Shown: positions 41,808 to 50,913 of the stretch, piece by piece
How the letters are laid out: the number at the start of each line of letters is the position of its first letter
Numbering within the stretch: the stretch's first letter is position 1
NCBI GenBank assembly: GCA_947507155.1
Contig: CANNOC010000004.1
Coordinates: forward strand, 1-64,000
DNA length: 64,000 nt
Reading direction: 5' to 3'
Source: an uncultured Collinsella sp.
Lineage (GTDB): Bacteria > Actinomycetota > Coriobacteriia > Coriobacteriales > Coriobacteriaceae
Notes under the pieces: generated by a model
The model's database searches: none
Seen by the model: the letters and a program-made list of their open reading frames with translations, nothing else
What the model was told of the DNA's origin: nothing
Made by a program: the position numbers and the translations under genes

Positions 41808-42782
41808 TTACAGGCCGAGCATAGGCTCCAGGACAAAGAAGTACGCGAGCACCACGATGCCCAGGATGATGCGGTAGACGCCGAAGCACTTAAAGTCGTG
41901 ACGGCGCACGAAGCCCATAAGCCACTTGATGGCAATGAGCGACACCACAAAGGCGACGACGCAGCCCACGCCCAGGATGGCGATTTCGTTGGTGCCGAAC
42001 GTGCCGCCCTTAATAAAGTACTTGACCAGCTTGAGCGCGCTCGCGCCAAACATAACGGGAATAGCCAGGAAGAACGTGAACTTAGACGCCACCGAGCGCG
42101 TGCAGCCCAGCAGCAGGCCGCCGATGATCGTGGAGCCGGAGCGCGATGTGCCCGGAATCAGCGAAAGCACCTGGAAGCAACCGATACCCAGCGCGGTCTT
42201 CCAGCTCAGATCCTCGAGCGTAGTGATGGAGCCAAAGTCCAGGTTATCGTCATCGTCTGAAGCGGCAGCCGCAGCGGGAGTGGCAAAATGCGCACCAGCG
42301 GGGCGTCCGCCCGCCACCACGGCACGCGAACCAAACGAACCGGCAAGAGCGGCCTGGTCGCGCTTGTTCGCGCGCCAGTTCTCGATCACGATAAACAGCA
42401 CGCCGTACACAATGAGCGCCAGCGCCACGACGGGAGCATTGTAGAAATGCTCCTCCATCCAGTCGTTAAGCGGCAGACCGATCGCCGCGGCGGGAATGCA
42501 GCCGAGCACAATCTTGCCCCACAGCACCCAGGTGTCGCGACGACCCTCCTTGCCTTTGCTGGGAGAAAACGGGTTGAGGTCGTAAAAGAACAGGACGCAG
42601 ACGGCCAAAATGGCGCCAAGCTGAATCACGACCAGGAACATATTCCAGAACGTCTCGCTCACGTTCATCTTGACGAACTCGTCCACCAAGATCATGTGAC
42701 CGGTCGACGAAACAGGCAGCCATTCGGTGATGCCCTCGACCAGGCCCATGAAGGCAGATTTTAGAAGCTCAATGATATCCAA
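41808..42782 (-). CDS. uppP: Undecaprenyl-diphosphate phosphatase with inserted loop
   Basis: 324 residues. AFMGLVEGITEWLPVSSTGH (motif 1) and LSLIPGTSRSGSTIIGGLLL (motif 2) are the UppP/BacA catalytic signatures. It recycles the lipid carrier of cell-wall synthesis and confers bacitracin resistance when overproduced. The family is mostly 260-290 residues; here a hydrophilic Ala/Asp-rich segment of about 50 residues (around 133-185, with AAAAASDDDDN) is inserted before motif 2. The start is TTG at 42780-42782 with GAGGGGG 5 bp upstream. Confidence 0.9.
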   Translation of the reverse strand: MDIIELLKSAFMGLVEGITEWLPVSSTGHMILVDEFVKMNVSETFWNMFLVVIQLGAILAVCVLFFYDLNPFSPSKGKEGRRDTWVLWGKIVLGCIPAAAIGLPLNDWMEEHFYNAPVVALALIVYGVLFIVIENWRANKRDQAALAGSFGSRAVVAGGRPAGAHFATPAAAAASDDDDNLDFGSITTLEDLSWKTALGIGCFQVLSLIPGTSRSGSTIIGGLLLGCTRSVASKFTFFLAIPVMFGASALKLVKYFIKGGTFGTNEIAILGVGCVVAFVVSLIAIKWLMGFVRRHDFKCFGVYRIILGIVVLAYFFVLEPMLGL

Positions 42783-43029
42783 AGGGACCCCCTCGTTAGA
42801 CACCCGCCGATATTGTTCTGCGGACGGTTGCGGGCGATGTCCCATTATCAACCGTTCGGCCGCGACCGCGCCCACCCTTACCAAAAAACTCGCCCGTTCA
42901 CAGAATTGCGAGCGGTCAAACCCAAATCCTTGGGTATAACTGCAACAAGATAAAGTGTCCAGCGGCCACGCATCCGCGCCCGCCCGATGCACGAGCCCCA
43001 CGCCCGTGCGATAGACCAAGGAGGAAACC

Positions 43030-43467
43030 ATGAACGAGGGCTACACCAAGGTATTTGTTTCACTCGACGGTACTGAGCAGCAGGATTTTGTGCTCGCACG
43101 CGCCATCAAGGTCGCCGCGAACAACGGCGCCAAGCTGATTATCGGCCACGTTATCGATTCCACGGCACTCGAGAGCGCCGGTTCCTATCCGGTCGATCTG
43201 GTCAACGGCCTAGAGGAGGCATTTAAGAACTCCATCGCCAAGCAGCTCGAAGAGGCCAAGGCCAATCCCGACATTCCCGAGGTCGAGGTCATGATTCGCG
43301 CCGGCCGCATTCGCGAGACGCTCAAAGACGAGATGCTCGACGTGGTCAAGCCCGACCTGGTGCTCTGCGGCGCTCGTGGCCTGTCCTCGATCAAGTATGC
43401 ACTCCTGGGTTCAATTTCGACGTTCCTGCTGCGCAACACCGACTGCGACATCTTGGTCGTGAAATAG
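43030..43467 (+). CDS. Universal stress protein, UspA family
   Basis: 145 residues. KVFVSLDGTEQQDFVLARAI and the C-terminal nucleotide-binding pattern CGARGLSSIKYALLGSISTFLL (G.G..(S/A)) place it in the ATP-binding Usp group. It probably helps survival under stress. CAAGGAGGAAACC precedes the ATG. Divergent from uppP. Confidence 0.9.
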   Translation: MNEGYTKVFVSLDGTEQQDFVLARAIKVAANNGAKLIIGHVIDSTALESAGSYPVDLVNGLEEAFKNSIAKQLEEAKANPDIPEVEVMIRAGRIRETLKDEMLDVVKPDLVLCGARGLSSIKYALLGSISTFLLRNTDCDILVVK

Positions 43468-43480
43468 GTTCCTTCCCGCC

Positions 43481-43571
43481 GGCGCAAGGCCTGCGGGGTT
43501 ATCACGCCGACGTCCTCGCCGCTTCGCGGCTGCGGGATGTCGGCTTAGATAACCCCTCCCGGCCTTGCGCC
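43481..43571. repeat. Large imperfect inverted repeat after the Usp gene
   Basis: GGCGCAAGGCC (43481-43491) pairs with 43561-43571; further in, GGGGTTATC pairs with GATAACCCC and CCGAC with GTCGG; the apex is the hairpin GCCGC-TTC-GCGGC. The 91-bp element forms a nearly continuous long hairpin. Confidence 0.7.
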
Positions 43572-43612
43572 TTCGTCACCGTACTTCAGCGAGTTATCTG
43601 ATAGAAAAATGG

Positions 43613-43643
43613 CGTGCCGCCCCGTTTGGGGCGGCACGTTTTG
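43613..43643. terminator. Bidirectional terminator between Usp and hipA genes
   Basis: A perfect 11-bp stem, CGTGCCGCCCC with GGGGCGGCACG and a GTTT loop, followed by TTTTG. A second partial copy of the right arm (GGGCGGCACGTTTTTG) lies at 43647-43662. Confidence 0.85.
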
Positions 43644-43662
43644 TTTGGGCGGCACGTTTTTG

Positions 43663-44955
43663 TTATAAGGCGATCCTGCTTAAACGAGCTTGCACTTCTG
43701 GAATGATCTTCTCGAACATTACCTCCGCCTCGGGAAAACCCTCTTCTTTGAGACCGCGCGCCGCGTCTCTTAGCGCGTCTGGAACCTCATTGCAGGTATC
43801 AGCAATCATTCCGGCGACAATTCCCCCGGGCAAACCCGCCTCAATCATTTGGCTCATCACCGACCCACGCGTTACGTCGTCAATCTTGCGGCTCCCACCA
43901 AACGAGACGCCCATCTCACGAACGAGACTGGGGTAAACCGTTGTGGACAGCACGTCATAGAGCGGCGCCAACCTCACCTGCTTCCAACTTTCGTCCCATA
44001 CGAGCGACCAGTTCTTTAGATGGTTATCACAGTTACCTACGGCATAGTCGAACAGCTGGTTATAGCCGACAAGGAACCTGTCCTCCATTTGATTCGTCGA
44101 CGCCCTTCGCACCGCATCGACGATAAGCCCCAGGTAATTGACGCCCGTCGGCTCATATTTAAGCTCACGCGAGATGCCCTTGGCCTGACAAACATCTTCC
44201 TGGTGCAAACGGTATGGAATTGGCAATCCGTCAACCGAGCGTCCGGTATCAGGCGTTACTCGGTCAAATCGTTTCACGGCGATAATTGGCTCGGCATCCT
44301 CAACTCGGATAAGAAAGCACTCTTCGGCCGATAGGTCCATCAGAGAGGCGGCTCTCACGCACATCGCTTCGCACACTGTCTCGCCCGGGAACGTTTTCGA
44401 CCCCGCCTTGAGAATGTGTGTGGATGGGGCCGCTCCATGAGGCAGGTACCATCCACCACATGGGTCATCACCCGTATGGTAGAGACCGACCTTCGCCTGA
44501 GCACCTGCAAGGGAGATTCGACTCTCTAGCGTTAAATCAAAAGCAATCTCCGCCGGTGCGTATGCCAGTCCGCTTAGCTGTTCCGTATCTATCTCTTCAT
44601 AGCCCATTTCGAGACCGTCGGCCGAAGGCTCTCGCGTCAAAACCAGAGCGCCGACAGGTTCGTCGCGGACCAAATCGAGCACCTTAAAGTAATCTCCGCG
44701 TTCCGCTCGCGCCCTTTTCTCAAGGTCCCTGTTGAGCTGCCCCTCCGGAATGATGCCGGAGAAAAAGGAACCCGTTGCGTCCGGACTAAATGTCTCGGCC
44801 GACAACGGCAGCGAGATCGAAATCGGCGCCGCATCACCGCTCTCGAGATATTTGGGGCTATAGGTGAATATCGGAAACCCCGCATTTTCCTCCAATATGC
44901 CAACCGGCTGGTAAGACCCATTAAACTCACGGTGAACGAACAGCGTGCCATCCAT
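43663..44955 (-). CDS. hipA: HipA-family serine/threonine kinase toxin
   Basis: 430 residues. The N-terminal couple domain (about 1-100) is followed by the HipA kinase core: SLAGAQAKVGL (activation/P-loop-like), GNCDNHLKNWSLVW with the catalytic Asp, and APLYDVLSTT. HipA toxins phosphorylate a translation target (glutamyl-tRNA synthetase in E. coli) and are neutralised by HipB. The gene starts with ATG inside the hipB stop (TAATG). The locus is AT-richer than its surroundings, which suggests recent acquisition. Confidence 0.88.
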   Translation of the reverse strand: MDGTLFVHREFNGSYQPVGILEENAGFPIFTYSPKYLESGDAAPISISLPLSAETFSPDATGSFFSGIIPEGQLNRDLEKRARAERGDYFKVLDLVRDEPVGALVLTREPSADGLEMGYEEIDTEQLSGLAYAPAEIAFDLTLESRISLAGAQAKVGLYHTGDDPCGGWYLPHGAAPSTHILKAGSKTFPGETVCEAMCVRAASLMDLSAEECFLIRVEDAEPIIAVKRFDRVTPDTGRSVDGLPIPYRLHQEDVCQAKGISRELKYEPTGVNYLGLIVDAVRRASTNQMEDRFLVGYNQLFDYAVGNCDNHLKNWSLVWDESWKQVRLAPLYDVLSTTVYPSLVREMGVSFGGSRKIDDVTRGSVMSQMIEAGLPGGIVAGMIADTCNEVPDALRDAARGLKEEGFPEAEVMFEKIIPEVQARLSRIAL

Positions 44956-45245
44956 TACTTCCCCCTCACCTTCAGAATAAAATCAACATCCACGATGGAG
45001 GCGTAATCGAAAATGACACCAATTTCGACCGTTGTCCGCCCCCGTTCGATATCACCAATCACACGAAGGCTGCGACCCGTCATAGTCGCGACGTCACGTT
45101 GAGTCAAGCCGAGTTCACGCCTTCTGAGCCTAAGGGCCTTCCCCATCTCGGCGGGATCGAAAACCGTGCGCTCCGAGAAAGCGACTTCCGACGGTTTGAG
45201 CTTGATGCGCCCATCCAGCTTTTTAATCGTTGTCACCGTTCTCAT
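44955..45245 (-). CDS. hipB: HipB-like antitoxin and autorepressor
   Basis: 96 residues. The helix-turn-helix GKALRLRRRELGLTQRDVATMTGRSLRVIGDIERG (about 33-67) is of the HipB/XRE type. The N-terminal 30 residues are a basic extension not found in E. coli HipB. It would bind HipA and repress the operon through the three sites at 45257-45358. The ATG at 45243-45245 follows CTGGAGGCGTC. Confidence 0.87.
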   Translation of the reverse strand: MRTVTTIKKLDGRIKLKPSEVAFSERTVFDPAEMGKALRLRRRELGLTQRDVATMTGRSLRVIGDIERGRTTVEIGVIFDYASIVDVDFILKVRGK

Positions 45246-45256
45246 GACGCCTCCAG

Positions 45257-45358
45257 CTATATTCCTGTCCGTGAACTTAGTATAAAACTGTAGCACTATG
45301 TTCATGTACGGGAATATAGTGTTGACTACATTAGCAATGTTCCCGTTCAGGAATATAG
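45257..45358 (-). promoter_or_regulatory. hipBA promoter with three operator copies
   Basis: Three 20-bp sites share one pattern: CTATATTCCTGTCCGTGAAC at 45257-45276, and on the opposite strand CTATATTCCCGTACATGAAC at 45300-45319 and CTATATTCCTGAACGGGAAC at 45339-45358. Centres are 43 and 39 bp apart, close to four helical turns, so dimers could bind cooperatively. A minus-strand -10 box TATACT lies at 45279-45284, between sites one and two. Confidence 0.75.
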
Positions 45359-45422
45359 CTGCTGAAAAGCCTGATTTCTTCTTACATGGGAAGATCCTGA
45401 ACGGCTACGCCATACGGGCTGA

Positions 45423-46466
45423 CTACTCAAAGTATTGGAACTTGTTGGTTGAGAAGGCAAACGTGACGACGAAGCCTTCGCCGGGCTCGGATGCCGCGGT
45501 GACGTCAATGCCCATCTTGGAGCACAGGCGCGCCACCAGGTAGAGGCCGATGCCCGTTGCGCGCTTGGTGGTGCGGCCGTTGTCGCCGGTAAAGCCCTTC
45601 TCGAACACGCGCGGCAGGTCGGCCGCGCTCACGCCGCAGCCGTTATCGGCAACAGTGAGCTCAATGCGCTCACTTGCCAGGCCCTCGTCCAGCAACGCGC
45701 CCGAAAACACGATCTTCGCGCCGTCCTCGCGCGCGTATTTAATGCTGTTCTGGATGAGCTGGCCCAGAATAAACTCAAGCCACTTCTCGTCGGTAAAGAC
45801 CTCGAAGTCGAGGTTCTCGCACACTGGGGCCACGTGCGCCGCGATGAGCTCGCGCGCGTTGGCCTTAATCGCGCCCGTCACCAAGGTCTTGAGATTCCAG
45901 CGGCGAATCAGGTAGTCACGCTCCACGACTTCCGAGCGCGCGTAGTACAGCGCCTGGTCGATATAGCGTTCCACGCGAGCCAGCTCACGGCCCAGGTCAT
46001 CCACACGTGACAGGTCGTCTTCGCTGCCATCCAGATTTTCCAAAATTAGATGGGCCGCCGCCAAGGGCAGCTTGGCCTCGTGAACCCAGCTCTCGATATA
46101 GTCGCGATAGTCATCGGTCTGGCGCCGGCCTTCGGCAACCTCGTCGCAGGCAGCTTTGCCCACCCGGCGCAAGACCTCGTACTCGAGCTCGCCCTCGGCA
46201 TAGGTCGGGCATTGCACCATCTCCTGCACCCATGCGGGACTCTCGAGCTCCTCAGCCGCGCGCTCCAGCTGGCGCAGAAAACGGCGACGGCGAGCGTACT
46301 CGATCACGATGCCGAGCATACCGAAGATAAAGGACACGCCGACCGCCACGACCACGATAGAAACGGGTGCGCCGGCGACCGTCAGCACAAAGCAGCTCAG
46401 CAGCACGCCGCACGTCCACACGGCGACGGGAAGCAGCGCGTCTTTAAAGAACTTGGCAAACGACAT
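45423..46466 (-). CDS. Sensor histidine kinase, intramembrane-sensing type
   Basis: 347 residues. Two transmembrane helices (about 10-30 and 35-58) are joined by only a few residues, so there is no extracellular sensor domain; this is the BceS/GraS layout. The H-box histidine is in YIESWVHEAKLPLAA, the N-box in ILGQLIQNSIKYA, and the ATP lid in DNGCGVSAADLPRVFEKG. Such kinases usually sense peptide antibiotics through a partner ABC transporter; none is visible here. It follows the response regulator by 9 bp. Confidence 0.88.
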   Translation of the reverse strand: MSFAKFFKDALLPVAVWTCGVLLSCFVLTVAGAPVSIVVVAVGVSFIFGMLGIVIEYARRRRFLRQLERAAEELESPAWVQEMVQCPTYAEGELEYEVLRRVGKAACDEVAEGRRQTDDYRDYIESWVHEAKLPLAAAHLILENLDGSEDDLSRVDDLGRELARVERYIDQALYYARSEVVERDYLIRRWNLKTLVTGAIKANARELIAAHVAPVCENLDFEVFTDEKWLEFILGQLIQNSIKYAREDGAKIVFSGALLDEGLASERIELTVADNGCGVSAADLPRVFEKGFTGDNGRTTKRATGIGLYLVARLCSKMGIDVTAASEPGEGFVVTFAFSTNKFQYFE

Positions 46467-46475
46467 AGCCGGCCC

Positions 46476-47147
46476 CTAGACCGAATAACCTTGGCCGCGG
46501 TGCGTCGTCAAATACCCCTTGATGCCGATTTTTTCGAGCGTGGTGCGCAGGCGGTTGATGTTAACGGTAAGCGTGTTGTCGTCCACGAAGGCGTCGGAGT
46601 CCCACAGGTCCTGCATGATGGCCGGACGCGAAACGATCTTGCCCGCGCGGCTCAGAAGCAGCGAGAGGATACGCAGCTCGTTTTTGGTGAGCTCGGTACT
46701 GTCGCCGGTTGCCGTATTGGTGACCATGGAGCGGGCGAGGTCGAGCTCCAGCCCCTTGTGGACGAGCGTACTGCGCTCACCTGACGCCGCGGTGCGACGC
46801 AGCAAGGCATTGATGCGCGCCACGAGCACACGGGCGCTGTAGGGCTTGGGAACAAAGTCGTCCGCGCCGAGCGTCATGGCCATGACCTCGTCGATCTCGG
46901 TCGTGCGCGACGTGAGGACGATGATGGGAACCTCGGATTCGCGGCGAACCTCGTGGCAGATATGCTGGCCGTCCTTGACGGGAAGCGTGAGGTCGAGCAG
47001 CACTAGGTCGGGCGCGGCGGCGAGAATATCGCGCGAGACATGCTCAAACGATTCGCATGTCTCAACCTCAAAACCGGCGCGGGCAAGGATGTCGACAAGC
47101 TCACGACGAATGGGCTCGTCGTCCTCAACGATATAGATCAGCGCCAT
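46476..47147 (-). CDS. OmpR-family response regulator
   Basis: 223 residues. Receiver domain (1-120) with phosphorylated Asp in LVLLDLTLPVKDG and the Lys in DDFVPKPYSA; C-terminal winged helix (about 130-223) ending LTTHRGQGYSV. Pairs with the kinase downstream. The ATG at 47145-47147 was chosen because the receiver domain starts there (MALIYIVEDDEP); an open upstream extension has no homology. Confidence 0.92.
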   Translation of the reverse strand: MALIYIVEDDEPIRRELVDILARAGFEVETCESFEHVSRDILAAAPDLVLLDLTLPVKDGQHICHEVRRESEVPIIVLTSRTTEIDEVMAMTLGADDFVPKPYSARVLVARINALLRRTAASGERSTLVHKGLELDLARSMVTNTATGDSTELTKNELRILSLLLSRAGKIVSRPAIMQDLWDSDAFVDDNTLTVNINRLRTTLEKIGIKGYLTTHRGQGYSV

Positions 47148-47327
47148 GGATTCCGCTCCCCTCTCGGTTGTCTTGCCACCATTATGGCTGCGAAACTGCA
47201 GGTGTGCACCGCGCGCGGTGCCAAGGTGACAGAACTGTTCGCGAACGGGGGGCGTTTGGCTCGCCTCGCACTCGCAGCGGTGACGGGGACCAAAATGATT
47301 ATTAAATCCCCGTCCCAGAATAATCAT

Positions 47328-48035
47328 TTAGCGGCGGGCGCGAAGCTTTTCGTAGCCGTCGGCGAAGAAGGCGACCGTGGCGGCATCGGCCTCGGCGGCA
47401 TCCGCCTCGGTTGCGGGAACCACGCCGTGTTCGTCGCTCACCAGGAACAGCGCGCCCTTGAGCTGAGCGGGGATGTCTACGCGCGTGACCGGGATGCCCT
47501 TGGTCTGGGCCAGCTGTTCGATGAGCGTCGCCGTGCCGCACAGGCACTCGTCCGCCGGCGCCACAAAGGTCAGCTCGCCGTTATCGACAGCAGCGAGCAA
47601 CTCGGGCGCCACGCCGGTTTCGTCGGCCTCGGAGCGAGCCTCAGCGGAGCGGGCACGCAGCGCCTTGGCCGACGTATCGGCGAGCGGCTCGTACTCCCCC
47701 ACCGTCATGGCGGCGTTGCCGTTAACGTCGATCACCAGCATGAGCACACCGTCGCGGGCGGTGTAGTCGCCCTCGGCAAGCGACCACTCAACGTGCTGTT
47801 TGGCCCAGCTGAGCATGTTATGGGTAAGCGGCTCGCCCTGCACCAGGCGCTCGGACAGCGCGCGGATGTGACGGTTGAGCATGGGCACCTTTTTGTTGGA
47901 CATGCGCCAACGGCAGATGAGCGCGGGCTTGTCGAGCGTGAACTTCTCGACCGCCTCCTGATTGGCGCAAAATTCCTCGTACGCACGCTGATCCTCGGCA
48001 TTGCCAAACAGCTCGGCATCATCAATCTGGGGCAT
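47328..48035 (-). CDS. Hypothetical protein
   Basis: 235 residues, acidic, no signal or membrane segment. The segment LTFVAPADECLCGTATLIEQ and the earlier MLNRHIRALSERL faintly recall class IV aminotransferases (DE..L.GTA pattern), but the PLP lysine is not recognisable, so I assign no function. The ATG at 48033-48035 has AAAGGTACAACC upstream; an ATG 24 bp earlier lies too near a likely -10 box (TATAAG). Confidence 0.55.
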   Translation of the reverse strand: MPQIDDAELFGNAEDQRAYEEFCANQEAVEKFTLDKPALICRWRMSNKKVPMLNRHIRALSERLVQGEPLTHNMLSWAKQHVEWSLAEGDYTARDGVLMLVIDVNGNAAMTVGEYEPLADTSAKALRARSAEARSEADETGVAPELLAAVDNGELTFVAPADECLCGTATLIEQLAQTKGIPVTRVDIPAQLKGALFLVSDEHGVVPATEADAAEADAATVAFFADGYEKLRARR

Positions 48036-48075
48036 GGTTGTACCTTTCGTGTTAGTCATTCCGTCCTCTTATACC

Positions 48076-48111
48076 AAAAAGACGGCCCTCCAAACGGAGC
48101 GACCGTCTTTT
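48076..48111. terminator. Bidirectional terminator downstream of purH
   Basis: AAAGACGG with CCGTCTTT, extended by CTCC/GGAG, has A and T runs on both sides. It directly abuts the promoter of the 235-residue gene. Confidence 0.8.
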
Positions 48112-48196
48112 GCGGAGATTATTTTAGAAGCGAGGCTAGTCCAAGGGACGAGATAACATCCCATCCTCCCCAGTCAACCTAACAGGTCGGCGAGGG

Positions 48197-48289
48197 TTGC
48201 CCAGGTGCCGCAGATTGCCGTGAAAGAGGAGCGACGCGTACTTGGGTACGCGAGCGACGAATGAGCGGCAAGGTGCGGTGGCTGGGCAA
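48197..48289. repeat. Structured repeat after purH
   Basis: Imperfect 24-bp arms (48197-48220 and 48266-48289; outer TTGCCCAG and inner TTGCCG match exactly) enclose a central perfect hairpin CGCGTAC-TTGG-GTACGCG. It lies wholly in the 200-bp gap between the purH stop and its terminator. Confidence 0.65.
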
Positions 48290-48310
48290 GCCGCAGCGCC
48301 ACCTCCCTAC

Positions 48311-49918
48311 TTAGTGGCGGAAGTGGCGGGCCCCCGTGAAGACCATCGCAATACCATGCTCATTGCAGGCCTGGATGCTCTCGTCGTCGCGCTTGGAGCC
48401 GCCGGGCTGGATGATGCAGGTCACGCCATGTGCAGCAAGCACGTCGACGTTGTCGCGGAACGGGAAGAATGCGTCGCTTGCGCAGGCAAAGCCGCCCTTC
48501 TCCACGCCCTCGCGCTCGCAGAAGTCCTCGGCACGCTCGCAGGCCAGCAGCGCAGAATCCACGCGGTTGGGCTGACCGGGGCCCATGCCAATGCCGGCCT
48601 TGCCCTTGGAGACCAGAATGGCGTTGGACTTAACGCCCTTGCAGACCTTCCAGGCAAACTCGAGCTCGGCCATCTCGGCGTCGGTGGGCTTGCGGTCGGT
48701 GGGGAACGTAAAGGTCGCGGGATCCTCGGTCACGTGGTCGACTTCCTGCACCAGCATGCCGCCGTCGACGGAGCGCAGCTCCACCTGGGCGCCGTGGTCC
48801 ACGCCGCCAGTAGCCAGCACACGCAGGTTGGGGCGCTTAGACATGCGCTCGAGCGCCTCGGCAGTGTAGCTCGGGGCGATGATAACCTCGACGAACTGCT
48901 TGTTCTGATCGGCAAAGTGCTCAACCAGCTCATAGGGAACCTCGCGGTTGCAGGCGATGATGCCGCCGAAGGCGCTCTTGGGATCGCAGGCGAAGGCGCG
49001 GTCGTAGGCGGCCGTGATGTCCTCGGCCACGGCGGAGCCGCAGGGGTTCTGATGCTTGAGGATCACGCAGGCCGGCTCGTCGAACTCGCGGACCAGGTTC
49101 CAAGCGGCGTCGGCATCCAGATAGTTGTTGTAGCTGAGCGGCTTGCCCTGGATCTGCTCGGAGCCCACGAGCGGGAACTGCGAGCTCGCGGTATTCTCGC
49201 AGCCCTCGGCAAAGCGATAGACCGTAGCCTTCTGCTGCGGGTTCTCGCCATAGCGCAGGTCGTCGACCTTCTCCAGCGAGATCTCGAGCTTGGCAGAGGT
49301 GTCCGCCACATCGCTTGCCTGGGCGGCAAGCCAACGGGAGATAGCCGTGTCGTAGGCGGCGGTGGTCTGGTAGACCTTCACCTGCAGGCGACGACGGGTG
49401 GAAAGCGTGGTGCAGCCACCGGTCTCGTGCATCTCGGCCAGGACGGCATCATAGTCGGCCGGGTCGGAGATGACGGTAACGCTCGCGGCGTTCTTAGCGG
49501 CAGAGCGCAGCATGGAGGGGCCACCGATATCGATGTGCTCGATGGCATCCGCGAAGGTGACCTCGGGGTTGGCGACGGTCTTCTCGAACTCGTACAGGTT
49601 GACGACGACCAGGTCGATCAGTTTAATGCCGTGCTGAGCGGCCTCCTGCATGTGCTGCTCGGAATCGCGGCGGGCCAGCAGCGCTCCGTGAACCTTGGGG
49701 TGCAGGGTCTTAACGCGGCCGTCCATCATCTCGGGATAGCCCGTGAACTCCTCGATGGGGGTTACGGGGACGCCCGCGTCCTCGATGGCACGAGCCGTGC
49801 CGCCCGTAGAGATGATCTCGACGCCAAAGTCATCGACCAGCGTCCGTGCGAAATCGACGACGCCCGTCTTATCGGTAACCGAGATCAACGCGCGTGCGAT
49901 CTTCACATCAGATCCCAT
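48311..49918 (-). CDS. purH: Bifunctional AICAR transformylase / IMP cyclohydrolase
   Basis: 535 residues. The N-terminal MGS-like cyclohydrolase domain ([39 protein letters not shown]) and the C-terminal transformylase ([35 protein letters not shown]) are complete. It carries out the last two steps of IMP synthesis. CAGGAGGACTGC precedes the ATG. No other pur genes are adjacent. The 277 bp upstream of it hold no gene. Confidence 0.97.
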   Translation of the reverse strand: MGSDVKIARALISVTDKTGVVDFARTLVDDFGVEIISTGGTARAIEDAGVPVTPIEEFTGYPEMMDGRVKTLHPKVHGALLARRDSEQHMQEAAQHGIKLIDLVVVNLYEFEKTVANPEVTFADAIEHIDIGGPSMLRSAAKNAASVTVISDPADYDAVLAEMHETGGCTTLSTRRRLQVKVYQTTAAYDTAISRWLAAQASDVADTSAKLEISLEKVDDLRYGENPQQKATVYRFAEGCENTASSQFPLVGSEQIQGKPLSYNNYLDADAAWNLVREFDEPACVILKHQNPCGSAVAEDITAAYDRAFACDPKSAFGGIIACNREVPYELVEHFADQNKQFVEVIIAPSYTAEALERMSKRPNLRVLATGGVDHGAQVELRSVDGGMLVQEVDHVTEDPATFTFPTDRKPTDAEMAELEFAWKVCKGVKSNAILVSKGKAGIGMGPGQPNRVDSALLACERAEDFCEREGVEKGGFACASDAFFPFRDNVDVLAAHGVTCIIQPGGSKRDDESIQACNEHGIAMVFTGARHFRH

Positions 49919-50195
49919 GCAGTCCTCCTGTCTGGTACGCCGCCGTGCTCTGTGAGCCGGTGATACGTCGATCTGCAGCGCTCGCGCAGCGGCATTGAAA
50001 ATACTGATTCAATGTAGCGCATCGAGCGCATCGATGCACCCCGCAACGGGCGCATATGCAGAAAAAGTTTGCGAGCGGAGGGGATGGGCACGGCACCGGG
50101 CACGGTGAGTTCATGGAACACAGGGGCACCATAATTAGATGCCAATAGCGTGGTAGAACTGTGCTCGATATGCATCCGCAAAAGAAAGAGGCACC

Positions 50196-50837
50196 ATGGT
50201 CTCGCGGGTTCTCTACCGACCGTTTGATACCGAAGACTTCGACGCCATCGCGCTGATTCTGCAGCAGCTTTGGCATAACAATTCGGATAACGATGAGTAC
50301 AACCGCCTTGAGGCCGCGTGCGACCTCGCCTATTGCCTTTCGTCATCGACGTTTTCGCAGGTTGCCGTAATCGACGGTCAGGCGCGTGGCATTTCGCTCG
50401 CACGTGCAGGACAGAGCTCCGGCGCCACCGTCAAGGACCATTGGATGGATACCGAACGCGCGCTGCTATCGCAGATGCGTGAGCTGGAGCCCGATGCCTG
50501 CGCCGAGTATCTCTCGTTTGTGCGCGCAACCATCCGAACCAACAACCGCCTGCTCGAAAGCAGCCCGTTGCCACACGACAACGAGATTACGCTGCTTGCC
50601 GTTGATCGCGATGTCCACGGACTGGGCGTTGGCTCGGTTTTGCTCGATGCCGCGGTCTCGTACCTGTCCTCGCGCGGGGCGACGAGAGCGCACCTGTACA
50701 CCGACTCCGACTGCTCTTGGAAGTTCTACGAGTTGCACGGCTTTAAGCGCACGGCCACGCACCGCGCCAACCGCGAAGAGCGCCGCCACGACATGCCGCG
50801 CGAAAGCTTCCTCTACGAACTCGACCTAACAGCCTAG
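50196..50837 (+). CDS. GNAT-family N-acetyltransferase
   Basis: 213 residues. The acetyl-CoA site is in LLAVDRDVHGLGVGSVLLDA (about 128-147), and WKFYELHGFKRTATH is the usual C-terminal motif B region. The substrate is unknown. AAAGAGGCACC precedes the ATG. Divergent from purH. Confidence 0.88.
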   Translation: MVSRVLYRPFDTEDFDAIALILQQLWHNNSDNDEYNRLEAACDLAYCLSSSTFSQVAVIDGQARGISLARAGQSSGATVKDHWMDTERALLSQMRELEPDACAEYLSFVRATIRTNNRLLESSPLPHDNEITLLAVDRDVHGLGVGSVLLDAAVSYLSSRGATRAHLYTDSDCSWKFYELHGFKRTATHRANREERRHDMPRESFLYELDLTA

Positions 50838-50852
50838 GCCCAGCAGCCATAC

Positions 50853-50899
50853 CTAGTCATTTAGGAACGTCCCCGGTGACTAGTCGTTGGGGACAGTCT
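50853..50899. repeat. CTAGTCATT / GGGACGTTC family repeat, copy A
   Basis: CTAGTCA (50853-50859) and TGACTAG (50877-50883) are inverted arms around TTTAGGAACGTCCCCGG; then comes TCGTTGGGGACAGTCTTCG. Compare copy B at 53041-53090, with the same arms and tail but the centre reversed. Confidence 0.7.
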
Positions 50900-50913
50900 T
50901 CGTAGGTAGCGCA

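Noticed and set aside
47148-47327. Longer start for the response regulator
   Set aside because: The additional 60 residues have no receiver-domain similarity and many Cys/His/Arg codons atypical of the gene.
48242-49963. A 573-codon plus-strand frame
   Set aside because: Antisense to the complete purH gene, with no ribosome-binding site or domain.
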